From Trochalopteron elliotii (lineage: Eukaryota; Chordata; Aves; Passeriformes; Leiothrichidae), in NCBI GenBank assembly GCA_024734555.1, contig JANPWX010000096.1:12765589-12829588 (forward strand): 64,000 nucleotides of DNA, written 5' to 3'. Below, piece after piece: positions 27,501-42,500 of this stretch. The position numbers were made by a program, and so were the translations under genes. The notes under the pieces are model-generated. The model had not been told where the DNA came from. It ran no database searches and saw nothing but the letters and a program-made list of their open reading frames with translations. Position 1 is the first letter of the stretch. Each line of letters begins with the position of its first letter.

Positions 27501-30500
27501 GGTTTTGCTCCAGGCGGCCAAGGACCATTTTGCCAGTTAAGGTTTTGGGTTGTTTCTGGGGCTAAAGCCACTCTGGTCTCTTCCCACACAGGTGGTGCTG
27601 GCTGTGACCCTCGCTGGTGTGTAGCTGCACCATTCCACAGTGCTCCTGGGGACATGGATGTGTGTAAGTGTGCTCCTGACAGTGGTCCTCAGAGTTATGA
27701 ATGAAGCTGGAGTCTCGGCCTCTGGCTGAAGTTGTAAAAACTAGATGACCTTTGAGAATTTAAGTTGATGCTGTATTTAAATATGCTTCGTAAAGCATTC
27801 AGAAGAAGTGCTTTTGGAGCAGAAAGGTCAAACCTTTAATGTGCTGCTGGTGGCTGGATGCAGTTATGTACACTTAGATTCCCTCCCAGCTTCTTGCTTT
27901 TGAGTTCTTTTCACCTGAAGGATGAGGGACTAGCGAGTACTTCAAAGGCTCTGAGACTTAGCTTCTTTTTGTGTCTTTTTTAGTGTTGACAGTGTGGTAA
28001 TTAATGCAGAACTCATTAAGAACAAATTGTTGTCAAAAATTAGAAGAGGTGGTCTCTGCACAACCCTGCAGTGTTTGTGCCTCAGTGACTCTCTCTGAAT
28101 GTCACGTGGATCCGCAAGTGTGGTACTTGTGAAAGGAGAACAAAGACTCAGAGGACGTGTGAAGGGGAGCATCCTCACAAACCCTCTCAGGGCTGGTCTG
28201 TGTGAGCTGGTGACACAATAGAAAAGACTCCAGTTCAACTTTTATTAATAATAAATGGACTTTAGATGACCTTAATGACAGCTCAAATATATTATTTTGA
28301 ATTCCTTCTGGATCCTTCTGAGGACAGTGATACATGCCCTGATAAAGGCTAGTGAAGCCCTTCCTGCTTGAGAAGAGGTGTGATGACTCTTGAGTGATGT
28401 TACAGATGGTTGTCAGAAAAGATGGTGGAACAACTTAATGAGACAGGCATTCAGGAAGTAATTTATTGCAAGTCTGTTGAGAAATGAATTAAAGAGGGAA
28501 TAAAAGTGAAACACCCCATGGGGTATGGTTTGTGAAGTAATGAACAACAGGCAAGAAGTGTGAAAATGTTCTGTGGAGGAGGTGGCACACACAAAACAGA
28601 AGATGTTCTTTCTATTTGGTAGTGATACAGCTTAAGTAGCTCCTGATCTAATTACTCTTAAGTTTTAGCTGTTTATTCTTGCTTGTCTTGCAGCAGCACT
28701 GGGCATTTGTACTACTTGAGAGCAAGGAGGGAGGATGAATGAACTGAAAAAGAGAATGTATTTCACAGGATTTTTTTTTTAAGAATTTTAATGGAAAATG
28801 CCGGGATGTCACTGACACAAATCAGAGATCCAGACTGACGAAGTTAGTACTAAAACCACAAAAATGCCTTAAAGGCAGGTGCAAAATGTGTAGTAAAAGT
28901 TTGAACTGTCTTTGTTTGGCACTTCTTGAATCATGTCTACTTGGATTTCATTTGTTTAGTACCTACCACAATGGAGTTCTGAATCATGGTGATTCCTTCA
29001 AGTATTTTCCACAAATTATTACTGTTTTTTTAAAGAAAATAAATTCATAATGACACACTTTCCAAATGTACAAGAAAAGTAATTCTTCACTGATTTGTAA
29101 TTTACCAATGAAAATGAATGAAAAGTTTCTAGTGAACCAGATAGGAATAGGATTTTGCTTATAAGTAAAGGGAATCCAGATGTTTCTTTACTTAGAGTAT
29201 CAAAGTCCTCTAGACTAGACTATCCCTTCCCTTGCATCTGTGCATTTCCAGAATGTTTTTTTCATGCATGACTTCCTTGGTAATTTACAGAGGATGATGT
29301 GGTACACTGGTAGAAATTTCTCTGTGGAAGTATATCTTTGACATGGCCATGTTCACTTTCATCTTTAAGAAGTAAGAGCAATTAAGCATGTGCATCTCTG
29401 AACTAAGAGTGAAGTTTCAGCTAGAAAATGCTTGTTTGTAGATATATGTTATAAAACAGAATGGCCCCTTCTTTAAGGAATATAGCTGCAATACAGCAGC
29501 GCCAAGTACTGCCTGCAAATGTTACATTATGTCCAGCCTAGGGCAGGCCAAATGCCAGCTATAAATCCGTGTTTTTCTGGTCTGTTGGTGGTATCATTGC
29601 TTTCATGGGTAGTGAGTAAATCAGTGTAGAGTCCGTGTGTGTGCCCTGTTTCTGTTCCCCCCTGCCCTTTCTCCTCCTTACTCCCTGCTAATAAAAATGG
29701 TTTTAAAATAAAATGTCAGGAATTGGCAGGGGGAGGTACATACTGTTCTCCTGATAATTTAAATGTTACCTTTCTGTAGGATGAAAGGCTAGAGCCTGCT
29801 TTCTCCTTCTGAGTTGTAAGCAGAGTAGCCTCTCCTGAGATGCTTTTCAGAAGCCAAGCACAGCTGAGTATAAGAGCTGGATGCTGCCTGACATTCAACA
29901 CTGCTGCAGCTCATCTGCTCCTAGACATGAGTCGTTCCTCATGCTGTGAAAATACACCATGCTGTTCTGTATACTGAGGGTTCTGAAGTGCTTCATACAC
30001 AGTGGTTTTCTTAAAACTTGGGGGTTTTACATTGTGAGAAGCTGATATGGAAGGGAGAAGGCTCTTCAAAATAAAAAAATGAAGGAAAATAATAAAACTA
30101 GTTATTTGTGCCAATGTCATAAGAGATTATTTTATTTTGTTTTTCCTTTCTCATTCTGTACCGTGTCCTGAGTCCATGGCAGCAGGTAGCCTGACAGGCT
30201 TCCTCTAAAGCTATACTTCCATCAGTTTCTGATGCTAGTGCACAAAGATGGACTGTTTTGGTAGGACAAGGCTCCATTGAAGTTACTGCTAATAAGCAAG
30301 CCAGCTCTGTTCACTTCAGTCCCATTCAAAACACAGGAAAAGGCTCAGTCTTTGCCAAACTTGAAAAGCTGAAACTATTACAGAGGTTAAAAATTATTTA
30401 TTTCAAGTGGGTGTAAAACATATTTTCAAAATAAACACTGAAACCACACCTAACTCTTACCACATATATTAATCATATTCTGTGTGGGCATGAAGTACAG

Positions 30501-33500
30501 AAAATGTTGAGCTTTGTATTCCTTGGTTTTATAAATGCAGGTTTGTTCTATCTAGAATTTAATATAAGCAATGCTTAAGTACTGTCAGATACAATGCACT
30601 TTCTTATTATGTAGTGCTACTCCATTGTAGCTTAGTTTACTCCTGGCAGAAAGATACAACTCTTTTAATACCTCCCTAATGCTTAAAAATTGTTTTAAAA
30701 AGATGATGTAGTCATAGGTGGGATTAATTTGACTGTTTGGTTCTAAAGCCTGCCTATACTTGTCTAAACAAAAGCTGATGCTAATCCTAGTGCAATAGCG
30801 TTTTGTGTTTCTGTAGCAAATTGTTCTCTTAGTTCAGTGTGCTTGTGTTCTGTAGTGCTGTACTGACTGTCATCTGCTTTTTAAGTACAGCTCCTTGAGG
30901 CACTGGGTGATTCTTTGGAGAACAGTCCAGTGGTCTGTGTGCTTGGTTTCAATTTTACATGGTGCTACAGGTGAATCAGTGTCCTACAGGTATACAATGT
31001 TGGCATTTCCCAGCATGTACTATATGAGGTTTGGGGGATTTTCTTGTTCTGTTTTTTTTTTAATGTCTTTGAATACATACTCCTCCTGTACTTAGACTTG
31101 TCTGTGTAAAAGCCAAACCGAGTCTGGCATTGTTTGCATGTGGCAGATCTCTGCCCACCTTTTAGAGCTGGAAATTAAATGTGGGGAATTTCCCTCCTAA
31201 CAATGGGTGTATTACTGTGGAGCTGCCTCTCCTCTGTACTGCAGACAGATTTGCCTCCATCCTGATTTGCCTGTGCCTTGAGCCAAGGCTGATCAGGGCA
31301 CAATAGCAGTGATAGCTTGCTGAGGTGTTTTCAACTGTGCTCTGGTCTGAGACTCACTGCCACTGTCCACACCCCGCATTTCTATCTCTTAACATATACA
31401 TTATCTCTTTGTTCTCTCAGCAGCACAGCTAAAACTCAGGAGAGCAGAGGTAGTGCAGTAGGAAATTTCTGAAATCAGTATAAACCTTGGGTTTGATACC
31501 ATGTTGTTATGACTCTTCTAATCCTCTGGTTCCTGACTGAATTATCATTCAGTTAGAGTCCGTGTGGCTCAGTTGCTGAAACAATGACAGGATTGCGTTG
31601 TGCTGCTTTTTAGGGCTTTGCCCTCCTTTTTTAGCTTAAATACTGTGTTAATGGAATCTTTGTGTCTTCTGGTACTACTGTGCAGCAATGAGATCTGCAT
31701 CCATATCTGAGGTGTTTCTGTCTTATTTAGTGTATTGTTTGGCAGGTTTCTCTAATTGAGCATGTTAAAGAATAAGCAGTGTGGGAAAATCAAACTTGTC
31801 AGCCTTCAAATAGTAATTCTTGGAAAGAAATATTGGTTGCACCCTTTTTCTCTTCATAGAGATACTCAATAAGGAGTTGAGTTGATGGTCAGCTGCACTT
31901 GTGCAGTCAAAACTCACTCAGTCAAGATTACTTGGGGCAGAGACAAACATGCTCTAGCTGGGTCCTTGCAGACTCTCAAGATGCAGCAGAGTTTATTAAC
32001 TTGGGCTCACTGCCAAACAAATACAGCTGTGGTGCTCCCAGACCAAGTAGGATCTGCTGTTTTGGCATGGAGTCCAAGCAGTTAAAGCTTGCCAAGCATG
32101 AAGGGTGCAGATCTGGGTCCAGCACAATCCTTGAGTCCAGGAGCTCTAGAAGCATGTTGTGGATATCTGAACATATGAATCAGCTTGGGATCATCAGGAC
32201 TCATTAGATCAGCAACAGTTTCTGCCCTGTTTAACTTCAAGTTAGTCTGATTTTAGTTTGGTTTTTACTAAGGTTTTTAAATGTTGTTGTTGTTGGGGTG
32301 TATATTTTTAAAAACTTTTGACTCTTGAGTTCTGGGGAAATATATTAGCTTGATCAGCCCCAAGCTCAAATAAAACTTTCTGCGTGTGCAGTATGGCATG
32401 TAAGGAACTTCTTGGAAGCAGACTGCAGAGACACTGAGTGTACTGAGCAGGAACCAGCTCAGGGTTCCTGAGCTGGAGCTGCTGATCCTAAACTTTTAGG
32501 ATCACTGACTTATAATTTCTCTGTGCTGTGATTCCCATGTCGTTTTTCAGTGAAACAGTATGCAAATGTTTCCATTGTGTGCTTTCGCACAGCTTTTGTG
32601 AACCATGACTCTTGGTGCACTGACCGTTGCACCCGAAGTATGGAGTACTGGGTGGACATTGTTAGTTAGGACTTGTATTTGGTTTTGTAGTGTATGTAGT
32701 CATGGAACATACACTGAGAGAATATGTTTAATAACTGCAGTTGTCAGGGTAATTAGCTTTTCCATTTGAAAATGCCCTCTGGAAAAATTGCAGTGTGCTT
32801 GTTGTAGCTCCACCAAGCATAAGTTAAATAATTTCAAGGTGATACGCTAGGTAAACTCTGTATTGTTACAGAATTTGAAGTTAATTTTCCTCACAAAATT
32901 CTCCAATGCTTGCTTAACTTTTCCAAGCAGAACGTCATACAGCTCTTCTTTATTTTTTTTAATACACAGGTGCAGCTGGGACAAGCAGATATAAAATGCC
33001 CCATCACGGAGTGCAGCGAACACCTGGATGAAACAACTGTCCTCTATAACCTGCCCCATGACGACATCATCAAGTATAAATACTTCCTGGAACTCAGCCG
33101 CATTGACTCCAGCACCAAACCATGCCCTCAGTGCAAGCACTTTACAACCTTCCGGAGGAGAGGCCACATTCCTACCCCTGCCAAATTGGAGAACAAGTAC
33201 AAAGTGAGCATGCTTGCCGGGGCTGTGGGTTAGATGGCACTGCAAAAGTAGGACAGCATTTGGTGAGCATTAAATGAACTTTTTTGTTTCACTGGAGCTG
33301 TGTGCAAGCTGTGATTAGGAATATGAACTTGTAGTACATCACTGATTAAGTACTTAATTTACTTCTAACAGTTCAAGCAGCTGAATTCTTCAGCCTGCAT
33401 TTTTTTTTTTTTGGTTGGTGGCATAATTTTGTCCTGAGATGCATTTTAATTTAAAGAGTGTTTTCTTTTTGACATGCAAATAACATGGTCACAGTCAGAA

Positions 33501-36500
33501 GAGACTGGGAAAGGGAAGTTACCACTATAACCAATAATTTTAGACACACAACTTTTAAGTTTTCCATGAAACTCTAGGTGAGTGAGTTCTGGGCATTTGT
33601 GATGTTAGGCTGTTGGCTTTGCTTCTTCCTTAGTAATAGAGCTGTTGTCTGTCCTGCATGTTGATTCTGATTTCTTCACTCCTTTGACAGAGGTTATACA
33701 TTACTGTAGTCTCATCATTCACAATGCAGAACTTTGAGAAATAGAGGGAAAAACCCACCCATTCCTACAGCATTTCTTTTCATAGAAGAGTTTCTTACAC
33801 TGTGATTTTAATCAAAGATAAAAAGCAAGAATTTATAATAAGCTTAGAGCTGCTGAAAGTCCATCTAAGTTCCAGAAGACAAGTTGTCTGCAGCACCATG
33901 TTCTGTGATAGTTTTCCATCCGGTTACTAGATTTGTTGTGGTTAATTTCATGACTGAGCTGGCCTTTCCTGGACAAACCAGTTCTCCTCAGTAGGAGTTC
34001 AGATGACTGTTTAGATAGCCCTAATTAGACAGCATAAGATTCAGCCCAGTATGAAGATTAAAAGGTGGAAGGTTGTGTATTCGTTGGAGTTGAAAAGTTG
34101 GTAGAGCTGATTCTGAGTTATGAGCTATTTGTGCACATGAATTACATGCCACCCTCTGTTGGACTCATGTTTTCAAATTTTTGTCATCTTACATTGTGGT
34201 GGAAAAAATTCGAAACTGCAAGTAAAATTCCTTCTGCCCAAAGCTATTCTCCTTTACCCATCTGCTTCATCATCACCACACATCAGATGTAATCCAGGGT
34301 AGATCAGAGCCTGTAATGCTTTGGCAGCCACCTCTATTAAGGTGTCAGAGGCTGTTAGTGTCCCACAGGTGTGGGTCATTGGTAGTGCAGCTGTTGTATC
34401 ACAGGCCTGCCAGATCTGAGAACATTCCTCAGAGCACGACCAGTGCTCTTTTATGAGTTAAAATGTTCCCAACTGTCCTACAAACCACAATGGGAAGGAA
34501 TGGGAGACTGATGTACAGTGCAAGTCAGGAGCAGTTCGCTGGTCACGTGGTGGTTCAGTGTGTGTGTACCTGTGATCTGTAGAGCTTAAATCTCCTGGCA
34601 GCAGACTCTGGCAAACTCTATCCTTTGAGCTGAGCCCAGGTGTTGTGTGCAAGAATGTCTAGTTGATGCTAGTCAGAAATATAATTGGGAAAATGCTAGC
34701 AAGCAGTATGAATGATCGTGGTCCACAGGGCTTAAGCATACTCCTTGAACCTAAACTGTTTTCTGGTGTAGGTACACTTTTAGTGATTGATTTTAAGCTT
34801 AGCACAAGGATAAGTTCTGTTGCAGAGAGAAGCTTTAAAAAGATGGCTATGCACATACACTATATACATGGAGTATATGTGAGTAATTTGCTTACACACA
34901 TAGCTGTGAAGCTGTGTTGTTTTCTTAGGTTCTCATGTGATTACATGTACACATTGTGTCTTGAGTTTTAGGCAGTTTGGAGGTGAAGATGCGCTTCCTT
35001 TTGTGTATATAGCATAGGAGGCATCTGACTGGAGGCTTTTGAGACTGCCCCATTCATATGCAAGTAATACAAACAGCAATTGCACCAGATGAATTCTGCA
35101 CCAGCACTGCAAGTGTTGGCTTCAAGAGAACTGAGTCATGTGTGGGGAACACGTGCACACAAGCCTGCTGGTAGGATCACAGCACGGCCAGTACACTCAC
35201 TCCTTTATACACTGCAAGGGGAAAGCAGTCTAAGATCCAAGACTTCATTTGAACTGATACTTTAAAAATATTAATGCCATTTCTAAAATCTTGATACAGT
35301 ATTTAAAATTACAAATAAAATAGAAATTTAAAGAGGTAGCAAAGTTATAAATTAGTTTTTCTTGTTATAGCTGATTTGTGTGAGCTAAGCCGATCTAGGT
35401 CCAGCAGTTCAAGTTGTGCTGTACTAGGCCTGGAAAGTTAACATGTATGTCGGGGAAGAAGGAGTGGTAAAAAAAGACAACTTGCTATCCAAACCTTTCT
35501 TCTACCATTAGTGCCACTTGGGGTCACACAGAACAGCAAGAGAACTATTTAATTTTCTATATAAAATATTTTTATTGCAAATGGATCCAGCATTAACTCT
35601 GAAAATTTCCTTGTCCCCTCTCATATGTCCTGAATTTTGAGAGTGTAATGTGGTTTCAGACAAGACCCTAACAAACCTTTGTTCAGAGCTGTTATGCAAA
35701 AGTGCAGTGGAAATGGGCAGAATTTGAAAAATTGCTGGTTGAGTTCCTGTGCATGGAACAGGTAAAGGTTTCACAAGAGTCAGAAGACTTGTTCTGTGAG
35801 GAAGCTCTGGCTTTTGTCTGTTAAAGTTAGTTTTTTGACCTGCCACTTGCCATGGAGCGGCAATACTCTGCTCTCTGAGATTCATAATGAAATTGTCTTG
35901 TTCACTTCTGTCAAAAGACACAGGTCACGTAAAAGGAGGACTTGATTGCTTGGATTTGGAAATGTAAATGCTTTTTTCAATGCAGTTGTTACACAAACTA
36001 CCATTTTTTTTTGAACTACTGAAGAGTTTCTGAAAGTTTTTGTAGAACTAGCAGGAATTTGTACCAGCAGAGATGCTGTGATAGAGCTGATCTGTTAGCT
36101 CCCCACTTTTGGATCAGATTTTAACTTTTAAGTGGCAGATATCTTCATGGCTATGCATCGCTTCAGTCTACCTTGAGCCTCAGCTGCTGCCAATGTGGTG
36201 GTTTTGCTGTGCTCTCCCTCCTTGCTCTCAGCTGTTCATTCCTGCCAGCCTGCTTTTCATTTCATTCATTTCATTCCTGCTTTTGCTTATGTTGATCTTT
36301 TGGTGTCACACTGGGAGCTGGATCAAAGATCAGCCCTAATAGGGTAGAAATTTGTTTGTTTTGTTGTTGCTTATTTTCAGCTGTTTCAAGAGAGGGGATG
36401 GGTTGATGATGAGGAGAAGGAAGTTGTTTTGGCTGGAGCCCATATTTATTTTCAAATAAAGTGACAGTATCTGCAGCTAGAGAGTGTAATTTATGTAATC

Positions 36501-39500
36501 AGTTAATTGCATGATTAATTTGGCCATCCTGTTGTATAGCTACTGTTCCACCAAGCAGCAGAAAGTCTCACTAAGCTTTTTGTACCTTCAGGTTCTAGGA
36601 ATATTTTTCATGTGCAGTCAGTTTTGCTATCATCAGGTGACATTGAGTTGTGTTTTGTGGTGAAATTATCTATCAGTTTTGAAAAATCTTTTCTTGTGAG
36701 GTGAGGAAACTGATAGGTAAAGTAGCTTGCAGTGAAGTGGCTTGCTAAGAAAATGGAAAATGTTAGCCTCAAAGGTCAGTGTTTCAGAAAGCTGAGAACC
36801 AAGAGAGTTAGAACACAAAGTTGTGCAATCTTTTCTATTTCAAGGGAGGCTGATCTCCACATGGCAAAGAAGTTTGTGTGTATATCCATCCCCTCAATTC
36901 TAATCAACAGAAAGAGAAACCATAAAATAAGTGGGAAAATGTTTGAGGAAAAACATATTTGAAAAAACACAAGGTTAATGTATTGTTTTGCAGATAGAGT
37001 TTGTCTGTTTGCTGGACTATATTTACTGGTTTAAAATTATATGTACATAGCATTTCTGTATCCTTGAAGCATGAATCAAATAATATTTGACTTTTCTTTC
37101 AGAAAAGCAGTGAAAAAGTGAAATAAAAATGTGAGAGACTGCTGTAATTACCCTATTTTGTTTCTTCAGCACAGGGGCATCACACTGCATCCAAGTTTAA
37201 ATGGTTTTAGGGGTTTGTTTTGCAGCCACTAGTTCCAAGAAAAATAAGGTTCATAACTATTTAAAGGACATAGGGTTTTTTGCTTGCTTCAGTTATGCTC
37301 AGGAAGCATTGAATCCACAGAGAAGTGAAATGGCCTGTTCAAAATATAAAAACGATTTACAAGTTCAGTTTTGAGGAAGGTGCTGTCAGCGTGACAGGTG
37401 GAAGAGGAAACTGGTAATGAAACAGAGTTCCAACTAGTTCAGTTAGGGCCATTTGTGGTAAGAAATGTTATTTTGAGTTCCTGTGGTTATAGCCTCATCC
37501 TGTATTTCAGTACTTTCTGATTAATGTATTTAGAAACACCTGATGTCAGTGTGCTTGTGTAAGTTTAAATACATGTCCTGGTGGCTGCTGTATTGCTTTC
37601 ACTTATGTGCATGCTCTAATAGAAAGATCGAGTATGCAATTAATTTCTCAGATATTCATCAAAAAACAAACCCACAGAACTTGTCTTTTAAATTACATTG
37701 CCTTTTTTAAGGAAGAAGCTTTAACTTGCAGCTTCCTGACCTGTTGATTTGGGTTTGTACTTTTTAACAACCATGTTCTGTCTCAAATGTCTGAATACTG
37801 CAACTGATAGAAGTTTTCAGGTTGTAGAACACTTACTTGTGGCTACAAGCTCCATCTTTGGCTGAGGCATAGCAAATACTGAGTCCTACAATATGGGGCT
37901 TGCTATAATCTGTCTTCCCAGCAGTAGGACACTGTGACATGTGTTGTTGAAAGACATAAATTCAATGCTGGGAGGGAGTGGGGAAGAAAAAGGAAAGATA
38001 TGGAGATATGGGTTAGGATGGGTTAGATGACTGTCTTGTCTATAATGGTTTTCAAAGTATTGTGGCAACATTGGTCAGTGCTCTGTGTTAGTTTGGTTAG
38101 TAGCAATATATATGTTATTCTTTAGGTTCCTCAGAGCAGGAAATTTCCTTTCTTTTAAACTGGTTTTATTGGGAGAATTCATCTGGGAAGCAGAGGTGCA
38201 AGTTAGTGTATTTTCATTGATTCAGCATCTTGGCCACTGGCTCATTGTATTTGAGAAAAGGCACTGTTTTGTATTGCTTTTTGTTTTCTACTTTATCATG
38301 GCCTTGGACAAATTTTCAGGTAAAAACTAATGATGTTTGTAATGCACATGTTTCAGTCCTAATGTGTTGTTTCCCTTTAAACGAGATGTAGTGATTGCAT
38401 GTGTAAATAATTTTGGCTAGCCCCAGCAAAGTATGTAAGGGAGATCAGAGCATCTACTTTGGACTCTTTAATTGTAGTCAAGAAAGCATAACACCAGTTG
38501 TCATGACTCAACAAGAGGGCACAGCAGCTGGTTGGAGTAAGAACTTGAGAAATATGTTTTGGGGACTTCATATGTGACTGCACTGTAGGATGTAGTTTCC
38601 TGAGAAGCACCCCCACACCATGCATGGTCAGCACAGATGTTTCTGTGGTTTGGTGGTGAACCAAGCCTGGACACAGATTTAATCAAAAACCATTGGTTTA
38701 GCTGGTTGAATCCTTCAGTCCCATCCATCAGCTGGATACAAAGCCAGGGCAGTGCCAGACACGGACTGCAACTGGAGATGGTGGACAGGGCCCAGCAGTC
38801 ATTTGAGAGGCTGAGATGTTTCACTGCAAAACACAGCAGAAGTGAATGTTTGCAGGAGCCTGGATGTGCCTGAGTCTAATGTGGCTTCTAGTTCTTCCTT
38901 TCCTTAGTCATGATCAGGTTGGAGGCCTGTCTTTCATCAGATAAGCAGCTGCAATGTGCCTGTTTATTATTCCTGCAAACAGCAGCTGTATTAGCTTTTC
39001 AGAAAAAAAATAAGCAGGCTGTGGAAGAAGACGTGATGACGATGGTACCTGTTTGACACAATGGTTTAAAACTGAGGGAGTGGAAAGAATAGATCCTTTC
39101 TCCATTTGAATATGGCTTGTGGGTTTTGCCATTAGGTGTGGTCTGTAGCAAGTGGGCTGTTTGGCACAGCCTCAGCTTGCCTTGACGCAATCAAGAGCAA
39201 AAGGAGGTGCCTGACTTCCCGTTGGTAGTTGTGGCTCTTGGATCAGAGCCTTGCTCACAGCCCCTTTTCCCAGGACCATTTCTAATATAAGCTTCATAAC
39301 CCACGCTGTGTTCTGTAGAGCCCCTTCAGAAGACCAAGTACTTTCTGTAATAGCCTTGGCAGTGCAGTTTTTTTCCTGGAAAAGGACAGATCCACCACAC
39401 TGAAAACTGTCAGCTAATTTGTAGGTGTTCTCACAAATGCATTGGAGGCAATTGAATAAGCTTTCTGGATTCTGCCTTTTGTCAGTTGAGCCACACAATG

Positions 39501-42500
39501 ACTTTGGGAAGTAGTGCCTGTGATTAAACCAAGCTACTTGCGTTTCATTTGATTGAGGCCTTTGCCAGCTTCAGCAATTACTTCTGTATTTTCTCTTGTT
39601 TAAAAAAGAAAAGATCAAACTAGCTTCAACACTTCTTGTGTTTTTAAAAGAGCCTCCAAAAGATGTTAGATATTTGCTGGGCAGCTGCTCTCTTAATTGG
39701 AGAGCAGTAGCTTTAAAACAGGCTTTCTAGTTGTATCAGCACCCAGCTTGCAAATGTGTGGTGTTTTCTCATTTATACAGATCCAGTGTCCATCTTGCCA
39801 ATTTGTCTGGTGTTTCAAGTGCCACTCTCCCTGGCATGAAGGCGTTAACTGCAAAGAATACAAGAAGGGAGACAAGCTGTTACGTCACTGGGCCAACGAA
39901 ATCGAACACGGGCAGAGGAATGCCCAGAAGTGTCCAAAATGCAAGGTGAGCTGCTCTCCCTTGGCTTGCAGGTGGTGGCTTCAAACTGTTCAAATACACA
40001 TTCAGAATAAATATTTGTGGCTTCTGCTCAGCACTGGAAATGAAATTCATGCTTGCTGTGCAGTTTCTTGTTAATGACCTATTGAGAAAAACAGGTCAGA
40101 TTTTTTTGCTGGTTTGCATGTAAAAGAAACATTATGGAAATTATTAAGAGAGGGCTTTGATGTATACTTTGAATCATAGAAATGTTTGGGTTAATTAATT
40201 ACAGAATAAATTAATCCTAAAATAAGGCTTTAAAGAAATGGAAAGCTTTATGAAATACGGTGCCCTCTGTCAGGTTTTCCAGAGAGTTTGAGTGTATTCA
40301 GTGTCTGAGTAAGGCTGAAAATATTCTGTCAACAAGTTAACTAAGAGAAACTAAGACTAGGCAAAACCGTAAGTTTTGTAGGATTGAATGATACTTCTTC
40401 ACAAGCTGTACCTCAAGGTGGGACTTCACAGGCCACACCTCGAGTGCTGTGTCCAGTTCTGGGTCATTCACTTCAAGAAGGACATTGAGGTGCTGGAGTG
40501 AGTCCAGAGAAGGGCAACAGAGCTGGTGAAGGGTCTGGAGCACAAGTCCTGTGAGGAGTGGCTGAGGTGCCCCCCTGAGCCTCCTTTTTAACCTGGAGAA
40601 AAGGAGGCTCAGGAGGCACCTTTTCATTCTCCACAATTGCTTGAAAGGAGGGTGTAGCGAGGTGGAGGTTGGCCTCTTCTCTACCAGGCAACCAGTGACA
40701 GAACAAGAGGGCGTAGCATCAAGCTGCACCAGGAGAGGTTCAGGCTGGACATTAGGAGGAATTTCCTTCCAGAAAGGGTTGTTAAACATTGGAATGGGCT
40801 GCCAGGGAGGTGATGGAGTTACCAGCCTGGAGGTGTTCAAGAAATGACTGGATGTGACAGGGCCATCAAAGGTTGGAGTTGATGATCTCAGAGGTCTTTT
40901 CCAACCTAGATGATTCTCTGAAGTCTTTCTCATTATCAATCTTCAACACTGGAATGCAGTTCCACACCCTAAAAATGTCATTCATCCCTTTAGAGATGAG
41001 TGGTACTTCCCACTACTCAAATGAGATGCAACTGCCCTGCACACCCTAGCCCCAGTTGCCCTTAATGAAAGCTGCTCTTAAATTTATTCACTATTTTTTT
41101 CACAGCTACCAATAGAGTAGTAAGTCAAAGCTGGACTGTTTCATAGAAAATGAATATTGAATGGGAAGATTTACGTATAAACATACAAAGTATGTGTCAC
41201 ACTTTGAGCCTTACACTGTGCAAGTAAGAAAATGTTCATCAGTTTACTAAGTATATTTTGGTCTTTGAGAAAGAAAGGACTGTGATGCCATAGCTTGAAA
41301 TTGAAAGATTTCAAAGCACTGAGCAAAACTGGAAAGCTCTGAAATCAGCAGCTGGTTATTTACCCTTCCTGGTGCACACATGTGACCTTTTACCAGAGTT
41401 TTTGCAGCTTGCTTTTGGTAAGAGTTGACAGGTTTGAGTCAGTTCTAAAAATGTTCACTTTCTGGGAAGGCTTCACGTAAAATACTTTGTTCCTTTTAGA
41501 ATGGGAAGAAGTATGTGTTTTGATTTTAAGTGTTTGACTTGTGTCCAGGTTCAGATTTTATGACAATGGGAAGGATGTAACTTGAAATAAATGGTCCAAA
41601 AAATTAAGAAAGTGGACTAAACAAAAAAATATGGATGTGGTAAAACAGGAGTGGTAAGAAGGCTGATAGCTGGAAAGAGAAAGGAACTAAAACTGCTAAA
41701 TCTAACATATAGCCTGAATAAGTAAAAGTTTAAAATGCCACATTTAAATATTCAACTCTTTTCACCATCTTCAAAAGAAAAGGCCGAACACTTGAAACTT
41801 ACATGGCTTGTTACTAATTCTGAAGCATGAAGTTGCCTGAGTTTTGCTGCTAATTTAAAATATACTGGAGGTTTCTTTTCTTAATCAAAGGAAAATAAAA
41901 CCTCCTACATGGTGGGAGGCAGTATGGAAACTTAAAAAACTAGCACAGAAAAAGAACCTCTGTTAAGTTCTTCCTGGTAATTTGGCACTGTAAGGGAACA
42001 TTAAAGAGGGAATTCAACCTTTTATTAAACTGTGTTGCTACCCCAACTCTTGATACTTTTTTCTTCAGAAGTGAAAAAAATTCTTTCTGCCTACAATCTG
42101 AATTTATTTTAAAATCAAATCTATAACCTGCAAGTAATCAAAAGTATCACTTAGCTGGCAGTTAGTTCAAAAAATACATCTTAAGCACTATTCTTCATCA
42201 GATCTTTAGTAGGGATTTGGGCATGTGGGGATAAACAATCTGACAGTTATCAATTTGAAGTTGGAGGGATTAGATCTCCTACTTCTCTTCCTCTCTCTCC
42301 CATCCATTCCTTCCTCCAAAACCTGTATGTAAAATAACATTGAATCAGATGATAATCCTATTTCCAAATAAAATAAAGAGTGACGGAGAAAATAATTTGT
42401 AACACAGTATTTGATTCATCCATGTTCCAAGTCCACGGAGGCAGTGTTTCAGGTGAAGACACACTTTTTTTTTAATCTCTTTCATATTTTTGTTGAAAAT

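Larger units (their letters stand above)
273..32969 (+). other. RNF217 intron 1 (32.7 kb)
   Basis: The donor is CAG|GTACTTCC and the acceptor AATACACAG. Beyond the CpG-rich start I recognise only repeats: an avian interspersed repeat at about 11040-11900, CR1 pieces at 18459-18644 and 25077-25505, a short tandem copy at 20229-20266, a G-run cluster at 10034-10064 and A- or T-rich runs (for example 7797-7811 and 16566-16630). The stretches 520-11040, 11900-18450, 18650-25070 and 25510-32969 show no gene I can support; open frames there are short and without family features. Long first introns often hold enhancers, but none can be assigned by eye. Confidence 0.93.

Noticed and set aside
32847..33245. 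132-codon minus-strand frame
   Set aside because: Antisense shadow of RNF217 exon 2.
40337..40939. 200-codon minus-strand frame
   Set aside because: Antisense of the CR1 piece at 40416-40922; it is not the CR1 coding region and has no other support.
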